The translations under genes were made by a program, and so were the position numbers. The notes beneath the pieces were generated by a model, which had not been told where the DNA came from, did no database searches, and worked only from the letters and a program-made list of their open reading frames with translations. This document shows positions 28,354 to 37,341 of a stretch of 64,000 nt of DNA, piece by piece. The stretch's first letter is position 1. Every line of letters begins with the position of its first letter. Origin of the DNA: Vibrio sp. 10N.286.49.B1 (lineage in GTDB: Bacteria; Pseudomonadota; Gammaproteobacteria; Enterobacterales; Vibrionaceae); contig NZ_MCUW01000001.1 in assembly GCF_002873335.1 (NCBI RefSeq), forward strand, positions 1 through 64,000, written 5' to 3'.

Positions 28354-29454
28354 TTACTGCTTGCGCATGATTAATTGATCCGCGATATCGCCATCATGTA
28401 GATAGCTTGAGCCGCTGACCACAACAAAATCATCACGATAAATCGGCCCGGTAATACAAGCCTGATAGGCATCGAGTGAACGCAGTTCGACGGGGGTAGT
28501 GACCACGGTTTTGTTACGTACTACATTGATATGTAGTGTTTCTTTTTCGCCCACGATAGCCGAATAAGGCACGCAGTGCGCTTCATCAATATTGGTGAGC
28601 GTTGAGGTGACAGACACAGATTTACCGGGGAACAACTTTTTGTGGTTGTTGTTCTCATTGCTAGCGTCATCGATAGCGTAAGTCACGGTGTAGGTTTGCT
28701 TGATCAAATGTGGCAGCGGAGCGATTTCTGTAATGCGCGCGTTGACTGGTTCAGATGAATGATGCCAAGAAACGGTGCCCTGTTCACCAAGCTCAAAGCG
28801 TTGAATCATGTTTTCAGGGACATCGATTTCAACTTCTAATTGGTCGGTATTGTGAAGGGTAACGACAGCGACACCGGGCAAGGCTTGTTCATGCTGCTCG
28901 AAGTTTACTTTGCCAATGACTCCATCAAATGGAGCCGTTAGCTGAGTATAATGCAGGACGTCTTTGGCGCGTTGGATGTTTTTTTCAACGACTTTAATCG
29001 CCGAAAGACTGCGTTCATATCCGCTGGTGGCACGATCAAGATTGACGCTGGCAATGGCGTTATCCTCAGTCGCTTGTTTGACACGGCGTAATTCTGCCTT
29101 TGCGAGTTTATGTGCGGATTTGGCTTCAAGCATTTTAGCTTGCAGCTCTTCTAACGCGACCTGATAATCATGGGGATCGAGCTGCGCAATTGGGTCGCCC
29201 TGTGCTACTAATTGGCCGGTACGAACATGGATAGTAGAAATCGTACCTGGCACTCGAAAGGTGAGATTGGCTTTTTCTTGCGAACGAACGACCCCGTTAA
29301 AATGCTTAGCTGAATGCTCAAGGGAGTCTTTTAGTTGCACAACTTGAAGGGTTTTTTTATGGGTCGGTGCATTGGCTGCGACTTGGGGGTGATGACAACC
29401 TGTGAGTACGAGCGTTGACACCATACTGAGTGTTATTAGGTTCATTCTGTTCAC
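28354..29454 (-). CDS. RND efflux periplasmic adaptor lipoprotein
   Basis: Membrane-fusion protein linking the pump to the outer-membrane channel. Lipobox LVLTGC near residue 19, then a barrel-sandwich lipoyl half (GTISTIHVRTGQLVAQGDPIAQLD), a helical hairpin and the second lipoyl half (LTAPFDGVIGKV). 366 residues from the GTG at 29454, which has a ggag 11 bases upstream; the ATG at 29445 (three codons later) also gives a good lipoprotein signal. A 50-base palindrome covers the ribosome site and the GTG, so expression is probably controlled there. Confidence 0.93.
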   Translation of the reverse strand: MNRMNLITLSMVSTLVLTGCHHPQVAANAPTHKKTLQVVQLKDSLEHSAKHFNGVVRSQEKANLTFRVPGTISTIHVRTGQLVAQGDPIAQLDPHDYQVALEELQAKMLEAKSAHKLAKAELRRVKQATEDNAIASVNLDRATSGYERSLSAIKVVEKNIQRAKDVLHYTQLTAPFDGVIGKVNFEQHEQALPGVAVVTLHNTDQLEVEIDVPENMIQRFELGEQGTVSWHHSSEPVNARITEIAPLPHLIKQTYTVTYAIDDASNENNNHKKLFPGKSVSVTSTLTNIDEAHCVPYSAIVGEKETLHINVVRNKTVVTTPVELRSLDAYQACITGPIYRDDFVVVSGSSYLHDGDIADQLIMRKQ

Positions 29455-29498
29455 GATTATGATAGCTCCATTATTATGGCGCTATCATAATCGTGAAC
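29449..29498 (-). repeat. 18-bp perfect inverted repeat at the efflux adaptor start
   Basis: Arms gttcacgattatgatagc (29449-29466) and its exact reverse complement (29481-29498) around a 14-base spacer. It lies in the 80-base gap between the LysR gene and the adaptor, overlapping the GTG start. It lacks a T run on the minus strand. It may be a repressor operator or an mRNA hairpin hiding the start. Confidence 0.9.
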
Positions 29499-29528
29499 CG
29501 TGGGGAGATAACCCGGTCTTATTGAGAC

Positions 29529-29555
29529 TTACTGTCACATAATTCGTGACAATAA
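29529..29555 (-). repeat. Dyad over the LysR gene stop
   Basis: ttactgtcac / gtgacaataa around ataattc (10-base arms, one G-T pair). It shares cacga(a)ttatg with the adjacent 18-bp palindrome, which hints that both could be sites for one protein. Weak as a terminator. Confidence 0.5.
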
Positions 29556-30434
29556 GTTTAATTTAGGAATTTCTTCAGAAAGATGTTCAATAAGTAAGCG
29601 ACTTGCTTGATTCAGTGTTTTGGGCTGTGGGTAAAGTAGCCATCCATCAGCTTCCAGCGTGGTTTCATGGGGCAGCAAAGATACGAGCCGTCCAGCTTTT
29701 AATTCATTCTGAATCATCATCGTAGGAAGAAAGCTAATGCCACGTCCCTGCTGTGTCGCGCCTTTAATAAACCCTACGCTATCGGAGATGAGTCGGGCAT
29801 TGACAGAAAAATGGCCGGTACTAAAATGCCATTTATCGTCGATATCACCACTAGGCCAGCGAAAACAGATACACTTGTGTTCATAAAGAGATTGTATCGA
29901 AATTGGAACGCCAAACGTTTCTAGGTAACTAGGCGATGCCACTAAAGTTCGCCCAAAACTGATCACCTTTCTCGCGACGATGTCGGAATCGATTAAACGA
30001 CCACCATGCATTGCGATATCGAGGCCTTGCCGGAACATTTCATTGAATCCGTTGTTGATGCTGCGGATGTCTAACTCGACATTTGGGTAATTGTCTTGGA
30101 AATCAAATAGGATTGGCTGCAATAATTCATATGTCTCAGGTAGGATACCTAGCTTAATTCTGCCTGAAATAACTTGAGCTGATGTCGTGATTGATTGCTG
30201 GGCACGATCAAACAATTCGATTGCACTGGTGATTTCTTCATAAAATGTATTGCCGCTATGGGTGAGCGATAAGCTTCGTGTTGTGCGATGAAATAACTGC
30301 GTGCCAATCTCTCGTTCAAGCTCATTGATACGACGACTCACGTTTGCTCTAGGTAAGTCGAGCGCATTTGCCGCTCCAGTAAAGCTGCCAAGTTCAACAA
30401 CCTTGATAAATAATTTTAAGTCGGCAATTTTCAT
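29535..30434 (-). CDS. LysR-family transcriptional regulator
   Basis: About 299 residues. N-terminal winged HTH (KLFIKVVELGSFTGAANALDLPRANVSRRINELEREIGTQLF, described in two parts: helix-turn-helix near 15-45) and a C-terminal substrate-binding domain. This is the CrgA/AaeR-like branch (FHRTTRSLSLTHSGNTFYEE). An ATG at 30434 has a gggaa ribosome site; ATG 30446 adds four residues without one. It lies upstream of and in line with the adaptor-pump-channel genes, so it is the likely local regulator, and it is divergent from flhA. The inducer is not known. Confidence 0.92.
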   Translation of the reverse strand: MKIADLKLFIKVVELGSFTGAANALDLPRANVSRRINELEREIGTQLFHRTTRSLSLTHSGNTFYEEITSAIELFDRAQQSITTSAQVISGRIKLGILPETYELLQPILFDFQDNYPNVELDIRSINNGFNEMFRQGLDIAMHGGRLIDSDIVARKVISFGRTLVASPSYLETFGVPISIQSLYEHKCICFRWPSGDIDDKWHFSTGHFSVNARLISDSVGFIKGATQQGRGISFLPTMMIQNELKAGRLVSLLPHETTLEADGWLLYPQPKTLNQASRLLIEHLSEEIPKLNLLSRIM

Positions 30435-30565
30435 CTGAGTTCCCATATGAAATGGTTTTAGACCCTGTTGGCCCTGTAATATTTTGTGCGAATAGTACCT
30501 GAGGTTTCGACATTAATCATTGATAAGACGACATAAGTGGCGCGTCAAAATAATGACGGGTATTG

Positions 30566-30581
30566 GGTATGAATTTTGCAT
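30566..30581 (+). promoter_or_regulatory. Sigma-54 promoter of flhA
   Basis: ttGGGTATGaattTTGCAT: GG at 30566-30567 and GC at 30578-30579 with the exact 10-base spacing; start expected near 30590. flhA is a class II gene in V. cholerae. A small dyad tggtgc-gaatat-gcacca (30605-30622) lies in the leader. Confidence 0.75.
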
Positions 30582-30640
30582 ATATCGCTGAAGTATTTTA
30601 ATTCTGGTGCGAATATGCACCACCCGCAGTGATGTAGTCG

Positions 30641-32740
30641 ATGAAATTAACGTTACCGTTCGCCGATAAGATGCCGGCTTTATCAAGTCGAGCTTTGCCT
30701 GCTATTGGCGCTCCAATTATGGTCCTTGCTGCGTTGGCGATGATCATACTGCCGATACCGGCGTTTCTTCTCGATCTGTTTTTTACCTTTAACATCGCCT
30801 TAGCGATGGTGGTTTTACTGGTATCGGTCTACACCCGTCGCCCTCTCGATTTTGCTGCTTTTCCAACGGTACTATTAATCGCAACACTATTGCGTTTGGC
30901 ATTGAATGTTGCTTCGACTCGTGTCGTCTTACTCTATGGTCATGAAGGCGGTGGCGCTGCGGGTAATGTTATCGAGGCGTTTGGTAATGTGGTCATCGGG
31001 GGTAACTATGCGGTTGGCCTGATTGTCTTTATGATTCTAATGATCATCAACTTTATGGTGGTCACAAAAGGTGCCGGTCGTATCTCAGAAGTGAGTGCCC
31101 GCTTTACCTTGGATGCCTTGCCTGGTAAGCAAATGGCCATTGATGCGGACTTAAATGCTGGGCTGATTGACCAGGACCAAGCGCGAACCCGTCGATTTGA
31201 AGTGACCAAAGAAGCCGACTTTTATGGCTCGATGGATGGTGCGTCAAAGTTTGTGAAAGGCGATGCAATCGCGGGTATCTTGATCCTTTTCCTTAATATC
31301 GTCGGCGGTCTTGGCATCGGTATGATGCAGCATTCATTAGGATTTGGCGAAGCCCTGCAGATTTATACGCTACTGACGATTGGTGATGGCTTGGTTGCCC
31401 AAATTCCCTCGCTCTTATTGTCTATTGCCGCTGCTATTATGGTGACGCGTCAAAATACTGACGAGGATATGGGGCAACAGGTTGTCTTTCAGCTATTTGA
31501 TAATCCAAAGGCGTTGATGATCACCTCCGGTATCATGTTAATAATGGGTATTGTCCCTGGCATGCCGCATTTCGCATTTTTGTTACTTGCTGCATTGGCA
31601 GGTGGCGGGGCGTATTGGATGACGAAGAAACACAAAAAAGCAGAAGAACAAAAAAACCTTCCCGCGGAACTTCAAGCTGGCGATTCACCAAGCAAGCCTA
31701 AAGAATTGTCTTGGGATGACGTTCACCCTGTTGATGTTATTGGTTTAGAAGTCGGTTATCGATTGATTCCTTTGGTCGATAGAGACCAAGGCGGAGAATT
31801 GTTAGAGCGTGTGAAAGGGGTACGTAAAAAGCTATCACAAGATTTTGGCTTTCTTATTCCAGCGGTTCACATTCGAGATAATCTGGAGCTCACACCAAAC
31901 TCTTACCGCATCACGCTGATGGGCGTTGCGGTGGGTGAAGCGGAAATTCGACCCGATCAAGAGCTGGCGATTAACCCTGGGCAAGTCTATGGCCTCATTG
32001 ATGGCGAGTCGACGATTGACCCCGCATTTGGCCTTGAAGCCGTATGGATTCAAGAGGTACAAAAAGAACATGCGCAGGCATTAGGTTATACGGTAGTGGA
32101 CTCTTCAACGGTACTTGCCACCCATCTTAGCCAACTGCTCACCAACAATGCTGCACAACTGCTAGGGCATGAAGAAGTCCAGAACCTACTCGAATTACTT
32201 GGCCGAAGCGCACCAAAACTGGTTGAAGACTTTGTTCCTGAACAATTGCCATTAGGTACCATGGTCAAGGTGTTACAAAACTTATTGAACGAAGCCATTC
32301 CTATTCGAGATATTCGAACCATCGTTCAGACATTGGCTGAATATTCTTCAAAGAGTCAAGAACCTGACGTTTTAACGGCTGCTGTACGAATTGCACTTAA
32401 ACGACTAATTGTTCAAGAAATCAATGGAATAGAACCTGAACTGCCCGTTATTACACTTATTCCTGAACTGGAACAAATATTGCATCAAACTATGCAAGCG
32501 GCAGGTGGAGAATCTGCAGGCATTGAACCTGGTTTAGCCGAGCGTTTGCAAGCGTCACTGACGCAGGCCACGCAAGAGCAAGAACTAAAAGGTGAAGCGG
32601 CCGTCTTACTGACTTCGGGTGTACTTCGCTCGACGTTAGCCAAATTTGTAAAGAACACCATTCCAAATTTGAGAGTGTTGTCTTACCAAGAAATACCTGA
32701 TGAAAAACAAATACGTATCGTACAGGCCGTCGGTAATTAA
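30641..32740 (+). CDS. flhA: Flagellar export gate protein FlhA
   Basis: A 699-residue export-gate protein. The N-terminal half has about eight membrane helices with the FHIPEP family pattern (RRPLDFAAFPTVLLIATLLRLALNVASTR near 66-95); the cytoplasmic half (from about 330) forms the nonameric ring that binds chaperone-substrate complexes. Full length. It is separated from flhB by the efflux cluster but heads the flhF-flhG-fliA-che operon under its own sigma-54 promoter. Confidence 0.96.
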   Translation: MKLTLPFADKMPALSSRALPAIGAPIMVLAALAMIILPIPAFLLDLFFTFNIALAMVVLLVSVYTRRPLDFAAFPTVLLIATLLRLALNVASTRVVLLYGHEGGGAAGNVIEAFGNVVIGGNYAVGLIVFMILMIINFMVVTKGAGRISEVSARFTLDALPGKQMAIDADLNAGLIDQDQARTRRFEVTKEADFYGSMDGASKFVKGDAIAGILILFLNIVGGLGIGMMQHSLGFGEALQIYTLLTIGDGLVAQIPSLLLSIAAAIMVTRQNTDEDMGQQVVFQLFDNPKALMITSGIMLIMGIVPGMPHFAFLLLAALAGGGAYWMTKKHKKAEEQKNLPAELQAGDSPSKPKELSWDDVHPVDVIGLEVGYRLIPLVDRDQGGELLERVKGVRKKLSQDFGFLIPAVHIRDNLELTPNSYRITLMGVAVGEAEIRPDQELAINPGQVYGLIDGESTIDPAFGLEAVWIQEVQKEHAQALGYTVVDSSTVLATHLSQLLTNNAAQLLGHEEVQNLLELLGRSAPKLVEDFVPEQLPLGTMVKVLQNLLNEAIPIRDIRTIVQTLAEYSSKSQEPDVLTAAVRIALKRLIVQEINGIEPELPVITLIPELEQILHQTMQAAGGESAGIEPGLAERLQASLTQATQEQELKGEAAVLLTSGVLRSTLAKFVKNTIPNLRVLSYQEIPDEKQIRIVQAVGN

Positions 32741-32821
32741 GAATGAACAAGTTGTTCTTGTTAACCATAAAACTGACACATTAAGACCTATGAATGCCGG
32801 TATTGAAAATGGATGTGACCG

Positions 32822-34546
32822 TTGAAAATTAAACGATTTTTTGCCAGAGATATGAGACAAGCACTGCAGCAAGTGAAAGAAGAACTTGGTGCTGAGGCTG
32901 TTATTATGTCGAATAAGAAAGTGGCGGGTGGTGTTGAAATCGTTGCCGCGGTCGATGGTGATGGTAACCAGTCAGCCCCTCGTCAAATGAGCAGGCAGGC
33001 ATTGTCCCCACCCACTCAATCAAACCCATCGGACTATGCTGGCGAGCGTGAGCTAAAAGACGACCACGTTAGCCTGAACCCGAGAAGCGCAACGAATGCA
33101 CCGTCGGTGACCGATCGTTTTGCTAATATGCTGAAAAACTATCGCGGTGGTCCTGCTTCCAGCGAACCAACACCACCAGTCAAACCAACAGATTCACTGT
33201 CTGCGCTGCTAGAGCGTCAATCTGAGCGCACTGCGTCAATGAATAACGCCTATCAAAGTAGCGATCAATATCAATATGCTCAGGGAAATCGTGGGTATTC
33301 ATCGAATACGCCCGAACGTGGCATGCGTGACAATCATACACAAGGTAATGGCGCTCGTGACAATGGTTTACGCGATAATGGTTTACGTGATAGTGGTCTG
33401 CGAGACAGTGGCTTACGTGATAGCAATAGCTTACGTGATAACAGTAGCCTGCGCGATAGCAATAACCTGCGCGATAACCAGAGCCCGTACGCTGCTCAGC
33501 AACGGTCATTTGAAGAAAGGACTGAGCCTAGAAATGCATTAGGTCGCAATGGCATAAATCAGGGATCCCCCGCGAGTCATATGCCCACTAGTCATTCTCC
33601 TTCCAATAAGCGAGATGGCAAAATTGGTGAAGAGCTTGAATCGATGAAGGAAGACATGTCATCCATTCGTCGCCTACTTGAGCATCAAGTCTCCGGGTTG
33701 ATGTGGCAAGAAGTTGAACGCCGAGAACCCCTTCGTGCCATGCTGATCAAACGACTAGAGCGCATGGGGCTGTCACCTGAATTGGCGGACCAACTGGCTT
33801 GTTATATCCCTGAAGATACGCCGCCTCAAAAGGCATGGAAGGCGCTATTGGCGTTAGTTTCAGATCAAATTGTCGTGAGTAAGCAAGACATCCTTCGCCA
33901 AGGGGGCATTGTCGCTTTGCTTGGCCCTACTGGTGTTGGCAAAACGACCACCGTTGCGAAACTAGCGGCAAGAGCCGCCATGGAATATGGTTCAGACAAT
34001 GTCGCGCTAGTGACTACGGATACTTATCGAATTGGTGCCCATGAGCAGTTGTCGATTTATGGCCGAATTATGGGATGTCCGGTAAGAGTGGCTAAAGATT
34101 CTGAAGAACTGGCCGATGTATTATATCAGTTACGAAATCGACGTCTGGTTTTGATTGACACCGCCGGTATGGGACAAAGAGATGTCCGCTTGTCTGAACA
34201 GCTTGATACCTTGATGCAAGAAAGCGGTGAGAATATTAATAGTTACTTGGTGTTACCTGCTACCGCGCAACGCCAGGTGTTACAAGAAACACTGGATCAT
34301 TTTCGACGCATCCCGCTTTCTGGCTGCATCATGACCAAACTCGATGAATCACTGAGTTTGGGAGAGTTTATCAGTGTTGTAGTGCAAAATGCGCTGCCAG
34401 TGACTTACATCGCAAACGGGCAACGAGTCCCGGAAGATATTGTAATCGCTCAGCCAAAATACATGGTCGCTAAAGCGAACGAATTACTTGAGAAGTCGAC
34501 AGAGAACGAACCCCACTTTTGGAACAGCGACATGGAGGGGGTTTAG
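32822..34546 (+). CDS. flhF: Polar flagellar placement GTPase FlhF
   Basis: SRP-like GTPase that marks the pole where the flagellum is built. N-terminal B domain (MKIKRFFARDMRQALQQVKEELG), a long disordered linker, an N domain, and a G domain with GPTGVGKTTTVAKLA (near 365), DTYRIGAHEQL and DTAG. 574 residues, longer than the roughly 500 common in Vibrio because the linker carries a tandem repeat with LRD(N/S) cores (33352-33478). TTG start, supported by the conserved MKIKRFF start. flhG begins directly after the stop. Confidence 0.95.
   Translation: MKIKRFFARDMRQALQQVKEELGAEAVIMSNKKVAGGVEIVAAVDGDGNQSAPRQMSRQALSPPTQSNPSDYAGERELKDDHVSLNPRSATNAPSVTDRFANMLKNYRGGPASSEPTPPVKPTDSLSALLERQSERTASMNNAYQSSDQYQYAQGNRGYSSNTPERGMRDNHTQGNGARDNGLRDNGLRDSGLRDSGLRDSNSLRDNSSLRDSNNLRDNQSPYAAQQRSFEERTEPRNALGRNGINQGSPASHMPTSHSPSNKRDGKIGEELESMKEDMSSIRRLLEHQVSGLMWQEVERREPLRAMLIKRLERMGLSPELADQLACYIPEDTPPQKAWKALLALVSDQIVVSKQDILRQGGIVALLGPTGVGKTTTVAKLAARAAMEYGSDNVALVTTDTYRIGAHEQLSIYGRIMGCPVRVAKDSEELADVLYQLRNRRLVLIDTAGMGQRDVRLSEQLDTLMQESGENINSYLVLPATAQRQVLQETLDHFRRIPLSGCIMTKLDESLSLGEFISVVVQNALPVTYIANGQRVPEDIVIAQPKYMVAKANELLEKSTENEPHFWNSDMEGV
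33352..33478 (+). repeat. Tandem 15/18-bp repeat in the flhF linker
   Basis: About four 15-base units (core GLRDN/S) followed by about four 18-base units (core SLRDNS), all in frame. Units differ by synonymous and N/S changes, so the array is not brand new. Confidence 0.9.
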
Positions 34547-35443
34547 GTGCAATCGAATATGACAAATAACATGATATATGACCAAGCAAGTGGCCTGAGG
34601 CGTTTGGCTCAACCGACACATACGAAAGTGATTTCGGTTACTGGCGGTAAAGGTGGCGTTGGCAAATCCAATGTCACACTAGGAATGGCTATCTGTATGG
34701 CTCGCCAAGGCAAAAAAGTCATGGTTTTAGATGCTGATTTAGGTCTAGCGAATGTCGATGTAATGCTAGGGATTCGCTCCAAGAAAAACCTCGGTCATGT
34801 ATTGGCAGGAGAGTGTGAGCTTAAAGACGCCATCGTTGAGGGTCCACACGGTATTCGCATTATACCAGCAACGTCGGGCACACAAAGCATGACGGAGCTT
34901 AGCCATGCACAACATATCGGTCTTATCAGAGCATTTGGTAGCTTAGAAGACGATATGGATATTCTGCTGATTGATACTGCAGCAGGAATATCGGACATGG
35001 TCGTGAGTTTCTCTCGTGCTGCTCAAGATGTAGTCGTTGTGGTTTGTGATGAACCTACATCAATTACGGATGCCTATGCGCTGATTAAACTCCTCAGCCG
35101 TGAGCATCAAGTACAACGCTTCAAAGTTGTGGCGAATATGGTTCGCAGCTACCGTGAAGGCAGAGAATTATTCGCAAAATTGACATTAGTCACAGAGCGA
35201 TTCCTCAATGTGAGTCTTGAACTTGTCGCATGCATCCCATTAGATGATAAAGTGCGACAAGCAGTGAAAAGACAAAAAATTGTTGTCGATGCGTTTCCAC
35301 GTTCTCCTGCTGCATTAGCATTGAACTCTTTAGCGAGTAAAGCGCTCACTTGGCCAATACCCAAGGTTCCAAGTGGACACTTGGAATTTTTTGTGGAGCG
35401 TTTGCTAAATAGACCTGCCGTAGAGGAACCATTTAGTGAATAA
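34547..35443 (+). CDS. flhG: Flagellar number regulator FlhG (FleN, MinD-like ATPase)
   Basis: ParA/MinD-type ATPase that limits flagella to one and restrains FlrA. The N-terminus has the DQASGLRRL motif, known to stimulate the FlhF GTPase; the deviant Walker A is GGKGGVGKSN near 33, and DADLGLANVD and the membrane-targeting C-terminal helix follow. 298 residues from a GTG start. Overlaps the fliA start by 8 bases. Confidence 0.95.
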   Translation: MQSNMTNNMIYDQASGLRRLAQPTHTKVISVTGGKGGVGKSNVTLGMAICMARQGKKVMVLDADLGLANVDVMLGIRSKKNLGHVLAGECELKDAIVEGPHGIRIIPATSGTQSMTELSHAQHIGLIRAFGSLEDDMDILLIDTAAGISDMVVSFSRAAQDVVVVVCDEPTSITDAYALIKLLSREHQVQRFKVVANMVRSYREGRELFAKLTLVTERFLNVSLELVACIPLDDKVRQAVKRQKIVVDAFPRSPAALALNSLASKALTWPIPKVPSGHLEFFVERLLNRPAVEEPFSE

Positions 35444-36170
35444 AGCTTTGACCTATGACCAGCACGCCAATTTAAGCGGTCAACAAGCTTTCTTAGAGAA
35501 ATACTCAGTATTAGTGAAGCGGATTGCGCACCACTTAATTGGGCGACTACCACCCAATGTACTGGTGGAAGATTTAATTCAAGCAGGCATGATCGGCTTG
35601 ATTGAAGCGCAAAAAAACTACGACGGTAGTAAAGGCGCGAGTTTTGAAACGTATGCGGGTATTCGTATACGTGGTTCTATGCTGGATGATATTCGTCGTG
35701 GCGATTGGGTGCCAAGGTCGGTACATAAAAATAGTCGTGATATATCTCAAGCAATCTCTCTTCTTGAAGTCGAACTTAACCGGGAGCCTACCGATAGTGA
35801 GGTTGCGCAGCATTTAGGGATGAGTTTGACACAGTATCACCGAGCGTTAACAGATATTAGCTGTTCTCGTCTGGTTGGTATTGAAGATTTAGGCGTTTCA
35901 GAGGACTCGGTCTCTATTGCTACTGATGATGAAGACAACTCGCCATTTCAGGGTGTCGCGGATGAAGCTTTTCGCGAAGCGTTAATTGAATCAATTAAAA
36001 CGCTCCCCGAGCGTGAAGCGTTAACGTTATCCTTGTATTATGACGAAGAGTTAAATTTGAAGGAGATAGGAGAGGTATTGGGCGTCAGCGAATCGCGCGT
36101 TAGCCAAATACTTAGTCAAACGATGCAGCGTCTTCGTACCAAGCTCAACGCTTGGACTGATAATAATTAA
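35436..36170 (+). CDS. fliA: Flagellar sigma factor FliA (sigma-28)
   Basis: A 244-residue sigma factor with region 2 (DLIQAGMIGLIEAQKNYD...FETYAGIRIRGSMLDDIR), region 3 and region 4 (LPEREALTLSLYYDEELNLKEIGEVLGVSESRVSQI). It directs late genes such as the flagellin at 1213 whose promoter is visible. GTG start inside flhG. The anti-sigma FlgM is not in this window. Confidence 0.97.
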   Translation: MNKALTYDQHANLSGQQAFLEKYSVLVKRIAHHLIGRLPPNVLVEDLIQAGMIGLIEAQKNYDGSKGASFETYAGIRIRGSMLDDIRRGDWVPRSVHKNSRDISQAISLLEVELNREPTDSEVAQHLGMSLTQYHRALTDISCSRLVGIEDLGVSEDSVSIATDDEDNSPFQGVADEAFREALIESIKTLPEREALTLSLYYDEELNLKEIGEVLGVSESRVSQILSQTMQRLRTKLNAWTDNN

Positions 36171-36203
36171 TAATCACTGATCTTTCTGTCAGTGGAGGCA
36201 ATT

Positions 36204-36584
36204 TTGAATAAAAACATGAAAATCCTTATTGTTGACGACTTTTCAACAATGCGACGTATTGTCAAAAACCTTCTACGCGACTTGGGCTTTAGCAACACAC
36301 TTGAAGCTGATGATGGTTTAACGGCGTTACCTATGCTCAAAAAAGGCGATTTTGATTTTGTTGTGACTGACTGGAATATGCCAGGCATGCAAGGCATTGA
36401 TCTTCTTCGCCATATCCGAGCGGATGACGAGTTAAAGCATTTACCCGTTTTAATGATTACAGCTGAAGCAAAACGCGAGCAAATTATTGAAGCGGCACAA
36501 GCCGGTGTGAATGGTTATATTGTTAAACCATTTACCGCAGCAACCTTAAAAGAAAAACTAGATAAAATTTTTGAGCGCTTATAA
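36204..36584 (+). CDS. cheY: Chemotaxis response regulator CheY
   Basis: Single receiver domain that binds FliM to reverse the motor. Acidic pocket Asp pair in [11 protein letters not shown], acceptor Asp in [12 protein letters not shown], Thr in MITAEAKRE, Tyr/Lys in [12 protein letters not shown] strong ggagg at 36194-36198 stands six bases before a TTG at 36204, giving 126 residues; the frame is open to a GTG at 36192, but that overlaps the ribosome site. Confidence 0.95.
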   Translation: MNKNMKILIVDDFSTMRRIVKNLLRDLGFSNTLEADDGLTALPMLKKGDFDFVVTDWNMPGMQGIDLLRHIRADDELKHLPVLMITAEAKREQIIEAAQAGVNGYIVKPFTAATLKEKLDKIFERL

Positions 36585-36615
36585 CGCGCTCCTATAGCAA
36601 AGCGGCTATTTCAGA

Positions 36616-37332
36616 ATGATTTCATTGGAACAAGCGAAGCAACTTGTTGAACTGCTTGAAGAAGGCAAACAACAAGAGGCGAATGAGCTAATCATAATGG
36701 TTCAAGGCGGCAGTGAAAGTAAGGTGCTTCAAGAAGTAGGAGCATTGACACGAGATCTGCACGACGCACTGAGTGAATTTAGCATTGATACTCGTCTCAA
36801 CGAGATTGCCAATGACGAAATTCCTGAAGCGCGAGACCGTCTTGAATACGTTATTAACAAGACCGAGGTTTCGGCCAATACAACCATGGATGCGGTTGAA
36901 CATTGTTTGCCAATGGCTGACAACCTCCATGAGTGCTTGCTACAAGTTCGTCCACAATGGAATGAACTGATGCATGGACGTGTCGAGCTACAAACATTTA
37001 AAGATTTGTGTCATCGAATTGATAATCTACTGACTCAGGTTGAGGGCAACAGCACTGAACTTAGAACTCAGTTGACCAACATATTGATGGCTCAGGACTT
37101 TCAGGATCTTACTGGACAAATCATACGCCGCGTTATCACGTTAGTGAGTGAAGTGGAAACAAGGCTTGTGGAAATTTTGAAAGTGTTCAGTGACGAACAA
37201 CAATCAATAACAACAAAACCAAAGCAGGCACCAGTTGGCGTTGAAGGACCGATTATCAATCCTCATGAACGCATTGATGCCGTTTCCTCGCAAGACGAAG
37301 TCGATGATTTGCTTTCGAGTCTTGGGTTTTAG
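36616..37332 (+). CDS. cheZ: CheY-P phosphatase CheZ
   Basis: A 238-residue helical protein. The active-site block MAQDFQDLTGQIIRRV (Asp and Gln that attack CheY-P) is present, and the C-terminal CheY-binding tail SQDEVDDLLSSLGF is intact. It follows cheY by 31 bases and precedes cheA by nine, so all three are co-transcribed. Confidence 0.96.
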   Translation: MISLEQAKQLVELLEEGKQQEANELIIMVQGGSESKVLQEVGALTRDLHDALSEFSIDTRLNEIANDEIPEARDRLEYVINKTEVSANTTMDAVEHCLPMADNLHECLLQVRPQWNELMHGRVELQTFKDLCHRIDNLLTQVEGNSTELRTQLTNILMAQDFQDLTGQIIRRVITLVSEVETRLVEILKVFSDEQQSITTKPKQAPVGVEGPIINPHERIDAVSSQDEVDDLLSSLGF

Positions 37333-37341
37333 AGGTGGATT

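Noticed and set aside
23769..30446. Efflux cluster as part of a genomic island with integrase
   Set aside because: No integrase, tRNA or direct flanking repeats were seen, and base composition looks like its surroundings by eye.
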